From: Nitzschia sp. DOCU1
Lineage: Eukaryota; Bacillariophyta; Bacillariophyceae; Bacillariales; Bacillariaceae
Length of the DNA stretch: 64,000 nt
Assembly (NCBI GenBank): GCA_951394045.1
Contig: OX595985.1
Location: 4,588,001-4,652,000, forward strand
Direction: 5' to 3'
The position numbers were made by a program, and so were the translations under genes. Positions 1-8,531 of the stretch are shown here, in pieces. The notes beneath the pieces were generated by a model. The model made no database searches. It was given only the letters and a program-made list of their open reading frames with translations, and had not been told where the DNA came from. Within the stretch, counting starts at the first letter, position 1. Every line of letters begins with the position of its first letter.

Positions 1-1
1 C

Positions 2-1033
2 CTCGATCAACTTACTTCCACAACTGGATATGAACTCAAGAATGTCGGCCCACCTGAGTACTACAATGGTGCTGATATATACTTCAATCCTATCACTGGC
101 TTTTATGAAATGAGCGCCAAGACCTATATCAAGAATACTTGCGCCAAAATTGAATCACTCTTTGGCATTACCCTACGCAACTACGGTTCCCCACTTGAAT
201 CTGGTGATCATCCTGAACTTGATGATACTGATTATCTTGACCCTCCAAGCATCACTAGGTACCAAATGCTTGTTGGCTGTGCACAATGGGCTGTCACTCT
301 TGGACGTTATGATGTTCAATATGCTACCAATACTATGGCACGCTTTGCTTCCAAGCCCCGCATTGGCCATCAAACACGTATGCTACGTCTTTTTGGCTAC
401 CTCAAACACCACCCCAAACACCGTATTGCATTTGATACCAATGATCCTTCCTATGATCATTTCACGTTCCTTGAGCATGATTGGAAGTCTATCTATCTCA
501 ATGCTGAAGATGAAATTCCTGAAGATGCTCCAGAACCTGTTACTCGCAGTGTTCATACAACCATTTATGCCGATTCCAACCATGGTAACTGCCAACTCAC
601 TGGACGCAGTACTACAGGATTACTCTTCTGTGTTCAGCGCACTCCCATTCATTCCTACTCTAAACTACAGAACACTGTCGAAAGTTCCACCTATGGTTCT
701 GAGTTTGTTGCAGGGCGCATTGCCGTTGAAAAGGCTATTGAATTCCGCTATCGTTTGCATATGATGGGTGTACGTATTGACACACCTACTACCCTTCTTA
801 TGGATAATGAAGCTGTTGTCAAAAATACCACGCTACCCTCAAGTACTCTCAAGAAGAAACATAATGCAATCGCTTACCACAAAGTTCGAGAAGCTGTCGC
901 TGCTGGCATTGTCCGTGTCGCTCATATTCGCTCTAAAGCAAACAGGGCTGATATCCTCACTAAGCCACTTGGCCCAGCCGACTACTATACTCTTCTCAAC
1001 AACATTCTCTTCACACGATCCAATGGTGATTAA
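2..1033 (+). CDS. Ty1/copia pol, C-terminal part (RT end and RNase H), 5' end outside window
   Basis: The frame is open from base 2, so this is the tail of a longer polyprotein and the ATG at 110 is internal. The copia-type RNase H is clear: the YADSNHG motif, then SSTYGSEFVAGR (catalytic Glu), MDNEAV (Asp), and the closing HIRSKANRADILTKPL block typical of Ty1/copia RNase H ends. It resembles the RNase H of the copia-2 element at 55944-60419 more than that of copia-1, sharing the LKKK..I.YH..RE segment. It acts in reverse transcription inside virus-like particles. No frameshift is seen in the visible part. The stop is followed directly by a polypurine tract and a probable LTR, as expected for the end of an element. 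Confidence 0.9.
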   Translation, partial: LDQLTSTTGYELKNVGPPEYYNGADIYFNPITGFYEMSAKTYIKNTCAKIESLFGITLRNYGSPLESGDHPELDDTDYLDPPSITRYQMLVGCAQWAVTLGRYDVQYATNTMARFASKPRIGHQTRMLRLFGYLKHHPKHRIAFDTNDPSYDHFTFLEHDWKSIYLNAEDEIPEDAPEPVTRSVHTTIYADSNHGNCQLTGRSTTGLLFCVQRTPIHSYSKLQNTVESSTYGSEFVAGRIAVEKAIEFRYRLHMMGVRIDTPTTLLMDNEAVVKNTTLPSSTLKKKHNAIAYHKVREAVAAGIVRVAHIRSKANRADILTKPLGPADYYTLLNNILFTRSNGD

Positions 1034-1300
1034 GGGGAGTTGTGACTACAAAATAGGAATCACGTTAGTCATAACCCTCTATCTATATACCTACACATCC
1101 TACATATGAGTAATCCCCATTATATCGTGGGACTCAAGAACTCTCTAACTCTAAGAGTTTCTGTGCAAAGCAAGACTCAAATTAGAGTATCTCAGAGTCT
1201 CTCAGAATCTCTTCCAAAACAAGACTCAAACACAAAAACATCAAAAATCACAAATATTTGATCATTTTGTAGTTCTCATAAAATAAAAATCCAAATTATC
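1031..1300 (+). repeat. Polypurine tract and probable 3' LTR of the copia element at 1-1033
   Basis: Directly after the pol stop is the purine run AAGGGGAG (about 1032-1039), followed at 1041 by TGTGACTACAAAATAGG, which fits an LTR starting with TG. The sequence becomes A-rich towards 1300. The 5' LTR lies outside the window, so the LTR end and the target duplication cannot be fixed. The right boundary given is approximate. Confidence 0.5.
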
Positions 1301-1360
1301 AAAAACCCATTACAATCGCCAGCGGACCAACAAAATGAGACATGGATTGAAACAAGCACG

Positions 1361-1695
1361 CAAGCACGCCTGTGACGCAGTGCGAGGAACTTACGCAAGC
1401 ACGCCTGTGATGCAGTGCGAGGAACTTGCATCCAACAAAGAGCCACAGCATTGTTGATGGTGGGTTTCTTGAAATCCACTCTGGATCAGCATTTCAGATG
1501 ACTGGCAAACAGTTCTTTTTGAAATGCCAATAAAAGGTCACACGCGAGAAAAGAAGACATCCATTGAGACACCCATTGAAATAAACATGCCTGGGACACG
1601 GCAAGAGGAACTTGCATCAAATAAAGATGGGCATGCCAGAAAAAGTAGACGTGCCTAGAATGCAAAGAGAGGAACTTGCATCCAACAAAGAGCAG
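1361..1695. repeat. Short dispersed direct repeats around GAGGAACTTGCATC
   Basis: A 35-bp unit starting CAAGCACGCCTGTGA occurs twice in tandem (1361-1395 and 1396-1430, one mismatch near the middle). Its tail GAGGAACTTGCATC(C)AA recurs at about 1605 and 1669, so the core appears four times in 335 bp. Small ORFs here carry no recognisable protein. I see no gene between the LTR and the TPR gene. Confidence 0.6.
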
Positions 1696-1863
1696 CGGCA
1701 GCAGGGGGTGTGGCATTTTAAGGGAAGAAAGGGCAAGGAATCTGTTAAAAGAGGGTTGAAGAGAAGGGAGAGAATGAGAATGATTGTGATACTTTTCCTG
1801 TGTAGTAAGCATTCAACCTTCATGTTTGCTCTACTAATGCAATTTTCTTAAGGAATCACAACC

Positions 1864-2490
1864 TTATGCAGCCGGAGATGCTGGCAAATCAAATAATCCA
1901 ATGGCATATTTCTCGCCTTGCAAAGCAACACTTTCTGGAGAAAGATCAAGTCTGCAAAACTCCTTCTTTGCTTTGTCAAATACAGCCATCATGGGAACAA
2001 TATTTCCAAGCATGAGATGAAGAGTTCCAATTTCATTGAGGATACGAACCGCCATTGCAGGATGGCAATGTCCATCAAAATTCCCATAAGCCAAATGTGC
2101 CTTGTAAGCCTCTTCAAATGCCTCCAAAGCCAAGGATAACTGTTGCCTAGCTTTGTAGCATTGACCCAATGTAACGAGTATGTTGCTGTAATAGCGGGCA
2201 TCTTTTTTGGCCATACATCGCTTTGTGTTGTGAAAACGTTCCCTCAGTCCACTCAGCTTTATAGCTGTCTTGAAATGACAAATGGCCTTGGAATATGCCT
2301 TGCGATGGTAGTGTATCAGCCCCCTTTGGTACATGGAGAAGGCAAGAAACTTGGGTGGTTTGCGAGGATTGTAAAAAACGTAGTACATTATGATCTGCAA
2401 AAATATGAGCAGATCATCAGAATACAATCCTTCGACAAAGTATCTATTACCATGTTTTTCGAAGATTTTTGGCAAAAATGCTGCTTTCTG
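1864..2490 (-). CDS. TPR-repeat protein, 5'-truncated or last exon
   Basis: The minus-strand frame ends with TAA at 1864-1866. It encodes about 200 residues with tetratricopeptide-like helices: one around MYQRGLIHYHRKAYSKAI, one around NILVTLGQCYKARQQLSLAL, and one around EIGTLHLMLGNIVPMMAVFD. Such repeats mediate protein-protein contacts; no catalytic domain is visible. There is no convincing ATG at the 5' side: the open frame runs up to a stop at 2494-2496, and a CAG at 2488-2490 would make a plausible splice acceptor. I therefore read it as a 3' exon or a truncated copy. The exon edge coincides with the start of the tandem repeat at 2482. The partner or pathway is unknown. Confidence 0.6.
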   Translation of the reverse strand, partial: QKAAFLPKIFEKHGNRYFVEGLYSDDLLIFLQIIMYYVFYNPRKPPKFLAFSMYQRGLIHYHRKAYSKAICHFKTAIKLSGLRERFHNTKRCMAKKDARYYSNILVTLGQCYKARQQLSLALEAFEEAYKAHLAYGNFDGHCHPAMAVRILNEIGTLHLMLGNIVPMMAVFDKAKKEFCRLDLSPESVALQGEKYAIGLFDLPASPAA

Positions 2491-2914
2491 ACGTCAGGGA
2501 GTTAAATTTGCGACTGCTACGAATACACCTGCTTTCTGGCGTCGGGTGTTAATTTGCGACTGCTACGAATACACCTTCGCCTTCGGAAATCCTCCTTTCT
2601 AATTACTCCGAAACCTAAACGTTGTTTGATGATGATGATAACGAAGCAACGATGGAGGTTTCTCCATCACCTCCTCCACGTTACATTACGATGATGAAAT
2701 CATGAGAGTAGAATCCTCCAGTGCTTTCTCACGTCAGGGTGTTAATTTGCAACTGCTACGAATACACCTTCGCCCTCGGAAATGCTCCTTTCTAATTACT
2801 CCGAAACCTAAACGTTGTTTGATGATGATGATAACGAAGCAACGATGAAGGTTTCTCCATCACCTCCTCCACGTTACATTACGATGATGAAATCATGAGA
2901 GTAGAATCCTCCAG
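2482..2914. repeat. 192-bp tandem repeat, two full units plus a partial
   Basis: Unit 1 is 2530-2721 and unit 2 is 2722-2913, both from TGCTTTCT to GAATCCTCCA, with only scattered mismatches. A partial unit (2482-2529) precedes them and overlaps the 5' boundary of the TPR reading frame. Each unit contains a run of TGATGATGATGATAA. No ORF fits the repeat. Confidence 0.85.
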
Positions 2915-3267
2915 CTTTCAATTTGCGTCTGAGCTTGGCCGGCAATGGGAATACCCTGATTATTGTGAGAGTACCCAAGGAAGCGACGGTCCGTTCGCAA
3001 TGCCCCTGCCGCCAAGATTTAATGGAGTCGTTCAGTGCCGAACGGCTCCAGCATTTTACTAAGCAGGTCAAAAACGATGGGGGCGCAGCCCAAGCCTCCG
3101 TGTTTCATTGTGCCGTCATGGCCCAGATTTTGGTTTATATCACAAGAGGCATTGAAGGTAGTGCCACGTTCGACACAGCAACGAAACTCGAGGAGCGGAT
3201 GGAGACGATATCTTTGTCGCTCAAATGGTGTCGATTGAACCCGCAATTGGATCCAGCCGATAGGAAC
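2915..3267. other. No recognisable gene between the tandem repeat and the LeuRS remnant
   Basis: A 118-residue ORF (2923-3279, plus) spans this stretch but has no recognisable motif, and its start lies at the edge of the repeat. It could be decayed sequence upstream of the LeuRS-like region. No RNA gene or clear regulatory element is seen. Confidence 0.4.
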
Positions 3268-3860
3268 GTCCGAAAATAAAATGTTTGGCCCATGGTGTTG
3301 GCATTGACATGAATGTCGATGGACAATCGTCCTACAGGAAACGCCCAATTGTACAGCCGGCGGTATTCGACCATATGGCGACAATTTCTTTTCACTCGTC
3401 CGCGATTCCCCTTTTTGTGGACTCGTAGCATTGGTTGAAGTATTTCCCTCCGATTGGAGTTAAGCATTTGAAAAACTTGGCGTGAATTGACGACGTGCCT
3501 TTATTACGACGGCCGTCAATCCCTACTACGATGCCTTCATTCGATCCGGTAAGAGCGTCCGAAAAAGAACGTTTGGCCATGGTAGTGACATTGACGTGTG
3601 TGCCGATCGACAATCTGATAAATTTCGCTTGTCGTCCTACAGGAAACACCCAATTGTACAGCCGGCCGTAGTCGACCATATGGGGACAATTTCTTCTCCC
3701 TCGTCCGCAATTCCCCTTTTTGTCGATCCGTAGGCATTGGTTGAAGTATTTCCCTTCGATTGGAGTTACGCATTTGAAAAACTTTAGAGTCGGCGTGAAT
3801 TGATGACATGCCTTTATTACGACGGCCGTCAATCCCTACTACGATGCCTTTATTCGATGG
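3268..3860 (+). repeat. 288-bp tandem duplication inside the LeuRS remnant
   Basis: Unit A starts at CGTCCGAAAA (3268) and unit B at 3556. Both run through the blocks for HWLKYFP, GV.HLKN and FITTAVNPYYDAFIR, so part of the synthetase is present twice. The units differ by point changes and small indels, so the duplication is not recent. Confidence 0.8.
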
Positions 3861-4560
3861 CAATTCGACACCCTTCGCGTCAAGAACAAGATTTAGTTTG
3901 GAAAGAGAAACAATGTGTATCCACCACGATCGATCGGAAGGTGAGGGAGTCGGCCCCAAAAAGGACATTTTAATCAAGCCCCAGGTCTTGCCGGTGGAAA
4001 ATGCGACGCGAAATGCCAAAATGCAAAAGTTGATGGAGAACAACGATAAGCGGGTGTATTTAGTTCCGGCAACTCTGCGTCCCGAGACAATGTACAGCCA
4101 AACAAACGGCTTTGTGTTGCCGACAAGAAAGTATGGCGCCTATGTGGTCATTGCCACCAACATAATCTTCATTATGAGTGCTCGATCGGCGGGTATATTG
4201 CCCTGTCAGATATATGAGGGAAATGACGACAACATGTCGGCCGTGTGTGAAAACTGAAGTTCACGTTGCCCAACGACAAGCGAATCTGACTCAGGCCGAA
4301 ATGAGACATACTTCAAGGGATCCACAATGGGTGTCATGGAGGTCGGACCACACAAGGGAAAGAAGGTGAGCGAGGCGAAGCCAGTCATTAAGCAAAAAAT
4401 CATTGATGCTGGACAACCCTGTCTTTACTTTGAGCCTGAAAGCCGTGTTATGAGCCGTACGAACGACGAGTGCATCGTGCATCGTCACCCCGACAGACCA
4501 GTGGTATTTGGCCTACGCGGAAGATTGATGTTTGAACCATGCGGAAAGGACGACAACGTT
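3300..4560 (+). pseudogene. Cytosolic leucyl-tRNA synthetase remnant (CP1/editing region)
   Basis: Several frames together spell blocks of the eukaryotic-type LeuRS: HWLKYFPSIGVTHLKN and FITTAVNPYYDAFIRWQF (3735-3860), then RSEGEGVGPKKDILIKPQVL (about 3932-3990), RVYLVPATLRPETMY (about 4053-4095), and MGVMEVGPHKGKKV to SRTNDECIV (4327-4480), then TDQWYLAY in another frame (about 4493-4516). In the functional enzyme these blocks flank and fill the connective polypeptide that edits mischarged tRNA. In-frame stops (for example after KNKI near 3889, and a double stop near 3807) and at least three frame changes make it non-functional. The N-terminal HIGH region and the C-terminal KMSKS region are not seen. 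The 5' part is duplicated in tandem. ORFs on the opposite strand here are shadows. Confidence 0.85.
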
Positions 4561-4753
4561 GAAACGATGCCGGACGACGACGGGTGTCCGGCCCGAAAGA
4601 AGGTCGCTGTACGGGAAGAAAGTTTTATGCCAACTAGACTTAGGGCGTCTGTGCCGTATAAACTAGAAACTACAACAATCTAACTAACGATGAATAACTG
4701 TGTTTGTACTACATATTATAATATAGATTTAATACTAACAAATAAAAGTGACT
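4561..4753. other. Gap between LeuRS remnant and coiled-coil exon
   Basis: AT-rich from about 4660. The ORF that carries the last LeuRS block stays open to 4683, but its final residues have no recognisable match. Nothing else is seen. Confidence 0.4.
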
Positions 4754-5038
4754 TCACTCTGCCGTAGGAACACTGGACAGCTGTCGCAATCGTTCGACTT
4801 GCCGTTCCAATGCTTCGCACTTTAGTGTAAGATCATCGTAGGCTGCCGCCTTTGCCTTGATGTTCTCATACTCTGCTTTCCGTACCGTCACCATCTCTTC
4901 ATCATCGTCGTCATCCTCATCGTTCGTGTCGTCACTCTCCTGTGTAGTGCTCGTACCTGTGATGATATTTATGTTAGCAGGTACATCGGAGTTTTCTTCT
5001 TCGTCCGCAGTGTCCAAAACATTGGCCAAAGCCAGCTG
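4754..5038 (-). CDS. Acidic coiled-coil protein, last exon only
   Basis: The open frame of about 93 residues has an acidic run (DEDDDDDEE) followed by a predicted helix with heptad-like spacing (ALERQVERLRQL), and ends at 4754. There is no ATG: the frame begins after a TAG stop at 5039-5041, next to TTAGCAG, which could be a splice acceptor. Three bases further, copia-1 sequence starts, so the 5' part of the gene was probably displaced or deleted when that element arrived. Function unknown. Confidence 0.4.
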   Translation of the reverse strand, partial: QLALANVLDTADEEENSDVPANINIITGTSTTQESDDTNDEDDDDDEEMVTVRKAEYENIKAKAAAYDDLTLKCEALERQVERLRQLSSVPTAE

Positions 5039-5080
5039 CTAATGCGGAGAGCCTGGGATTGAGACGCGATTGTCGGAGTA

Positions 5081-5298
5081 TTATGGTTCCAATCTTTCCG
5101 GAAACGGAAAAACTTTTTTTTATTTTTCCCCCGACATGACCCGAAGCCAAAATCTTTTCGATCGCCAGATCGCCGGGTAAGCTTCGGATTGGAGGGAAAA
5201 TCACGGTCCAACGCGTAGATAAGTCCCGTAGACCATAGTAGAAAATTGAACGTTGGCTCTAGTTTTCCGTTTAGCCCTCACAAAATTGGCGACGATGA
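5081..5298 (+). repeat. Left terminal inverted repeat of the DNA transposon
   Basis: About 218 bp, matching 8313-8531 in inverted orientation with few mismatches. It ends at the sequence GGCGACGATGA, so the start codon of the plus-strand ORF (5295) lies inside the repeat. Each TIR must therefore also hold the promoter of the gene next to it. Confidence 0.92.
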
Positions 5299-6866
5299 TG
5301 AATAACCAAGATGAACAAGACCCCAACGGCCCTGACGAGGAGCCGGCCCATAACGAAAATGGCGAGGAACAACATGTGGATGCACCTGCCTGTCCTGCCG
5401 GCAGCCCTTGCATTCGAGTCATCGAAGGACTTAGGGCAAGACTCCGCAGGCTTCAAGACCAACTACGCCAGCATCGGACCGCATCTACGTTCGCTCTCAG
5501 CCGTCGGGAGGCGGCTTGTGATAAGAAAGATTCGGAGATTAAAAAGCTGAAAGGATGTTTGGAGATCCAGGAGAGCAAAGCCGAGGCCAAACTGGACGCT
5601 GCACGTGCTAGAGCCGAGGCACGACGCCAGAAGGAGGTTGGCCAAGCCCAGGCCAGCTACGTCAAGCTCCAGCTCGATTCATCGAAGCAGATCGAGACCC
5701 TCAAGTCTTCGTCGAAGATCCAAGCCTCGGAGCTCCGACATGCGCTCTCTCAGCTCAAGAATTGCCAGCTGGCCCACAGTAAAGTGGTCGCACAGAAAAA
5801 TGCTGCCGAGGGTAAGTTGGCAGTCTTGTCGGACCAACACCAGCTGCTCAAGTCTGAGGTGGCCGACAAGGGCAAAGTCCTTAAGCAACTTCTGCAACGG
5901 CATGACGCTGTACAGAAGAAGCTAAATAGGCAGAACGAAATAAAAGTTCAAGCATCCGTGCGAAAGGAGGAGCTTAAGGTACGTCAGAAGGAGGTGGAGC
6001 TGCAGCGAGTTGAGTCCCTCAAGCGCAAGGCCATCGAGGTCAAAGAGGCAGAGGGCGAGGTCAAGAAACAAGTGCACGCCCATCGTGCCAAATGCATGAA
6101 GGCGATTGCTCGTAATCGTGCTTTCCTCAAAGGTGAGGAGCACCGTCGCAACATTGGAACTTCGAAGGAACGGATAAATCAAGCTTCGGCGTTCCAAAAT
6201 GCAGCTGCTGTCGCTGCTAGTCAAGGCGGTACCTTTCCAAGTGTCGGGGGTGGTCCCGATTCCTTGGCGAACTATCCTCCGGTCTGGGTCCAACAGACCC
6301 TCACCCAGATGCCTTCATCCGCATCGTCCACGAGTACTCGTCCTCCTACCGCACCTGTCCCGCAGATGAACAACAGGCAACAACCAGCATCGTCTGCTCA
6401 GGTCGTGGCGTCCCCACCTATTCGAGTTCCCGGTGGATATGTTCGTACCCGGGATACTATTACGGGTATGGATGTCTACATCCACGAGGGAACAGGTAAG
6501 GTGGTGCATAGTGTTCTTGAGTGCTACAAGGAGCCTCCACCCCAACAAACGCAGTCGTCCATGCATCCACCTGAAACGCCCACGCAAATCGCTTCGGTTT
6601 CACCTGAAACGGTGCTTTCGACGGCAGCAGGGCCCCCGCAGCGTCCAAGAAAGATTAGAAAGCTGAATCATAGCAATCGGCGCAATCCGATTGACCTCTG
6701 CTGCAGCGACTCTGGAATTTCTTCGGGTGAAGAAGAATCGCCGGAGATTGTGTATGGCAAGTCTGAAGCGCAGCAGCACGACAAGCAACTTCTGCTAGGC
6801 CAAGACCCCGAGGACAAAGATGATGAACGCGGTGAGGAATCCGACTCTGAAAAGACTGAATGGTAG
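5295..6866 (+). CDS. Accessory ORF of the DNA transposon, coiled-coil protein of unknown function
   Basis: Start taken at the ATG at 5295, at the inner edge of the TIR; the frame is open further upstream but has no earlier ATG. The 523-residue product is almost all charged helix from about residue 50 to 290 (repeated Lys/Arg/Glu/Gln with LKSEVADKGKVLKQL-like heptads), then a Pro/Ser/Gln-rich stretch, then GGYVRTRDTITGMDVYIHEG (about residue 390), and an acidic Ser/Glu tail. I recognise no family. Being enclosed by the TIRs and convergent with the transposase, it is part of the element. A DNA-binding or complex-forming helper of transposition is a guess only. Confidence 0.75.
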   Translation: MMNNQDEQDPNGPDEEPAHNENGEEQHVDAPACPAGSPCIRVIEGLRARLRRLQDQLRQHRTASTFALSRREAACDKKDSEIKKLKGCLEIQESKAEAKLDAARARAEARRQKEVGQAQASYVKLQLDSSKQIETLKSSSKIQASELRHALSQLKNCQLAHSKVVAQKNAAEGKLAVLSDQHQLLKSEVADKGKVLKQLLQRHDAVQKKLNRQNEIKVQASVRKEELKVRQKEVELQRVESLKRKAIEVKEAEGEVKKQVHAHRAKCMKAIARNRAFLKGEEHRRNIGTSKERINQASAFQNAAAVAASQGGTFPSVGGGPDSLANYPPVWVQQTLTQMPSSASSTSTRPPTAPVPQMNNRQQPASSAQVVASPPIRVPGGYVRTRDTITGMDVYIHEGTGKVVHSVLECYKEPPPQQTQSSMHPPETPTQIASVSPETVLSTAAGPPQRPRKIRKLNHSNRRNPIDLCCSDSGISSGEEESPEIVYGKSEAQQHDKQLLLGQDPEDKDDERGEESDSEKTEW

Positions 6867-7154
6867 GAGAGGAGCACTACGACATGTTAGCTTTGAGAAA
6901 CTTCAATGTTAGCTTTGAGAAACTTCGGCTTGGGTGGATTTTCCACGCAAGTCGGCTCAAAACTAGCATATTAATAACTACAGAATAACAATATTAGTAC
7001 TACACTTTCAGGTTTCTTGATGCTAGCGTATTATATGACTATGACTATTAGTTACGATCGACAATGTGGTAGAATCAACTTTTGCCAATGCTTACGACAA
7101 TGGTGAAGCATAGTGATTACTATGTAATATATTGTTACCCAGCAGGCTATTGTA
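6867..7154. other. Spacer between the two convergent transposon genes
   Basis: AT-rich 288-bp spacer. A 25-bp segment around TGTTAGCTTTGAGAAACTTC is repeated in tandem at about 6884 and 6907. It probably holds both 3' ends; no other feature is seen. Confidence 0.5.
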
Positions 7155-8276
7155 CTAATACCCGCAGTGAATGGCGCAGTCGATCACCGTTTTGGCGGTG
7201 ATTGTAGAGACGATCTCTTGCACCTGGTTCGGCACCGAAATCGTCGCCGCGTTCACGATTCCGTTGCTAAAGTACCGATTCTGGCGCAAGCGGCGGGCCA
7301 GAATGTGAAAAACTAGCTCAATGGGGTTTAGTTCCGGTGCCCTGGTGGGCAAGGGAACTACCACAACCCTCCGAACCTCCCACAAAAGGTCGGCAACGAT
7401 GGCAGCTTCGGCGCCTGAGTGAATTGCCGCATTGTCTAGAATAAGAACATCGTAGGGCTGGAACCAGCCGATTTCCAGCAAGTACTCGATGTAGGCTGTG
7501 AAATTAGCGGCAGTACCGTTTTCTTCACCAATGCTGTAGTGCATTGGTGGTCCCACCTGATTGCATCGTATGATCGCAATCATATTGTAGGCCCTTCGAA
7601 AGTTTCCCGACACCAGAATGCACCGAACCGCCCCTGTGATAGGGTCGGCACGAACCCTATTGTTGTAACAATCTTTGTTCACGATATGTTTCTCGTCGAT
7701 GAAATGAAACTTGTCGTGTCGGGGCAACGAAGCGATCGTCCGCATGAACTCGTGATATGCCTGAATATTGGAAGGCTTCCACTTATCCAGTGGAACCATG
7801 GACGACTTCCTCAGACTTCCCTTGTGTTGGAACCGCTTTTTAAAGAAGTTGTCGATTGTCGTCGCACAAACAACTGTCCCAGTTGCCAGCTGGAGGCCCC
7901 GCTGGTAGTCAGTCAACAATTGCTGGTCGTTCTCACAGCGAAGTGACAGGAGGACCAAAGATTCTTCGGGACCAAGTTTAGTGTATTGTTGTCTTATTGC
8001 CCTTAACTCGTCTTGGTACTCGGTAGGCTCCCTGACATAGCCCATAGCCAAATACTCCTGAACAACATTGTAAGCAAACCTGACTCCTACCCGACAATCC
8101 GCCGCCACCTCCCGTATGTGGAGCGCCCCAAAGCTGCGTCCATCTTGTTCAATTTCTTCGTCCATGGCAAGGTCGGCCTTTTGGCGATCCAAAAAGGCCT
8201 CGATGACTGCCATTCGTTTGTCAATCCCGTACCGACTACCTCGATGGTAGTACCCTCCGTGGTCGTTGATGTCCAT
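7155..8276 (-). CDS. DDE transposase, Tc1/mariner/IS630 superfamily
   Basis: A 373-residue protein. An N-terminal helix-turn-helix-like segment (IREVAADCRVGVRFAYNVV, about residues 50-70) is followed by the catalytic core: FHFIDEKHIV (first Asp), VLILDNAAIHSG (second Asp) and PTRAPELNPIELVFH, where the Glu of NPIE is the usual third acid. From the second Asp to that Glu there are 38 residues, against 34 in classical Tc1. The enzyme would cut at the TIR ends and insert at TA, which agrees with the observed TA duplication. The first ATG in frame (8276) was used. Another ATG at 8316, inside the TIR, is in a different frame and opens only a short ORF. The product is uninterrupted. Confidence 0.88.
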   Translation of the reverse strand: MDINDHGGYYHRGSRYGIDKRMAVIEAFLDRQKADLAMDEEIEQDGRSFGALHIREVAADCRVGVRFAYNVVQEYLAMGYVREPTEYQDELRAIRQQYTKLGPEESLVLLSLRCENDQQLLTDYQRGLQLATGTVVCATTIDNFFKKRFQHKGSLRKSSMVPLDKWKPSNIQAYHEFMRTIASLPRHDKFHFIDEKHIVNKDCYNNRVRADPITGAVRCILVSGNFRRAYNMIAIIRCNQVGPPMHYSIGEENGTAANFTAYIEYLLEIGWFQPYDVLILDNAAIHSGAEAAIVADLLWEVRRVVVVPLPTRAPELNPIELVFHILARRLRQNRYFSNGIVNAATISVPNQVQEIVSTITAKTVIDCAIHCGY

Positions 8277-8312
8277 ATTGTAGTACGATGCAGGTAGATT
8301 GGTGATTATTGG

Positions 8313-8531
8313 TCATCGTCGCCAATTTCGTGAGGGGCTAAACGGAAAACGAAAGCCGACGTTCAGTTTTCTACTATGGTCTACGGGACTTATCTACGCG
8401 TTGGACCATGATTTTCCCTCCAATCCGAAGCTCGCCCGGCGATCTGGCGATCGAAAAGATTTTGGCTTCGGGTCATGTCGGGGGAAAAATAAAAAAAAGT
8501 TTTTCCGTTTCCGGAAAGATTGGAACCATAA
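8313..8531 (-). repeat. Right terminal inverted repeat of the DNA transposon
   Basis: Inverted copy of 5081-5298. Differences are scattered point changes in the inner half, while the outer 90 bp look identical. It borders the start of the transposase gene. Confidence 0.92.

Larger units (their letters stand above)
5081..8531. mobile_element. Tc1/mariner/IS630-like DNA transposon with long TIRs and two ORFs
   Basis: The element begins TTATGGTTCCAATC at 5081 and ends with its inverted copy at 8531, flanked by a duplicated TA (5079-5080 and 8532-8533). In the two intact copia-1 copies the same site reads GGAGTAGGTTC with a single TA, which proves insertion at TA. Length 3451 bp. It carries a 523-codon ORF (plus) and a 373-codon DDE transposase (minus), convergent, each starting at or just inside its TIR. 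Both reading frames are uninterrupted, so the copy may be young. Confidence 0.93.

Noticed and set aside
3019..4043. Overlapping minus-strand ORFs of 110-168 codons with repeated NSNRREILQPM-like segments
   Set aside because: They are the antisense of the duplicated LeuRS remnant; the repetition comes from the 288-bp tandem duplication. Plus-strand blocks match a known family.
8316..8316. ATG inside the right TIR as the transposase start
   Set aside because: It is 40 bases upstream of the in-frame ATG at 8276, in another frame, and opens only 26 codons before a stop.
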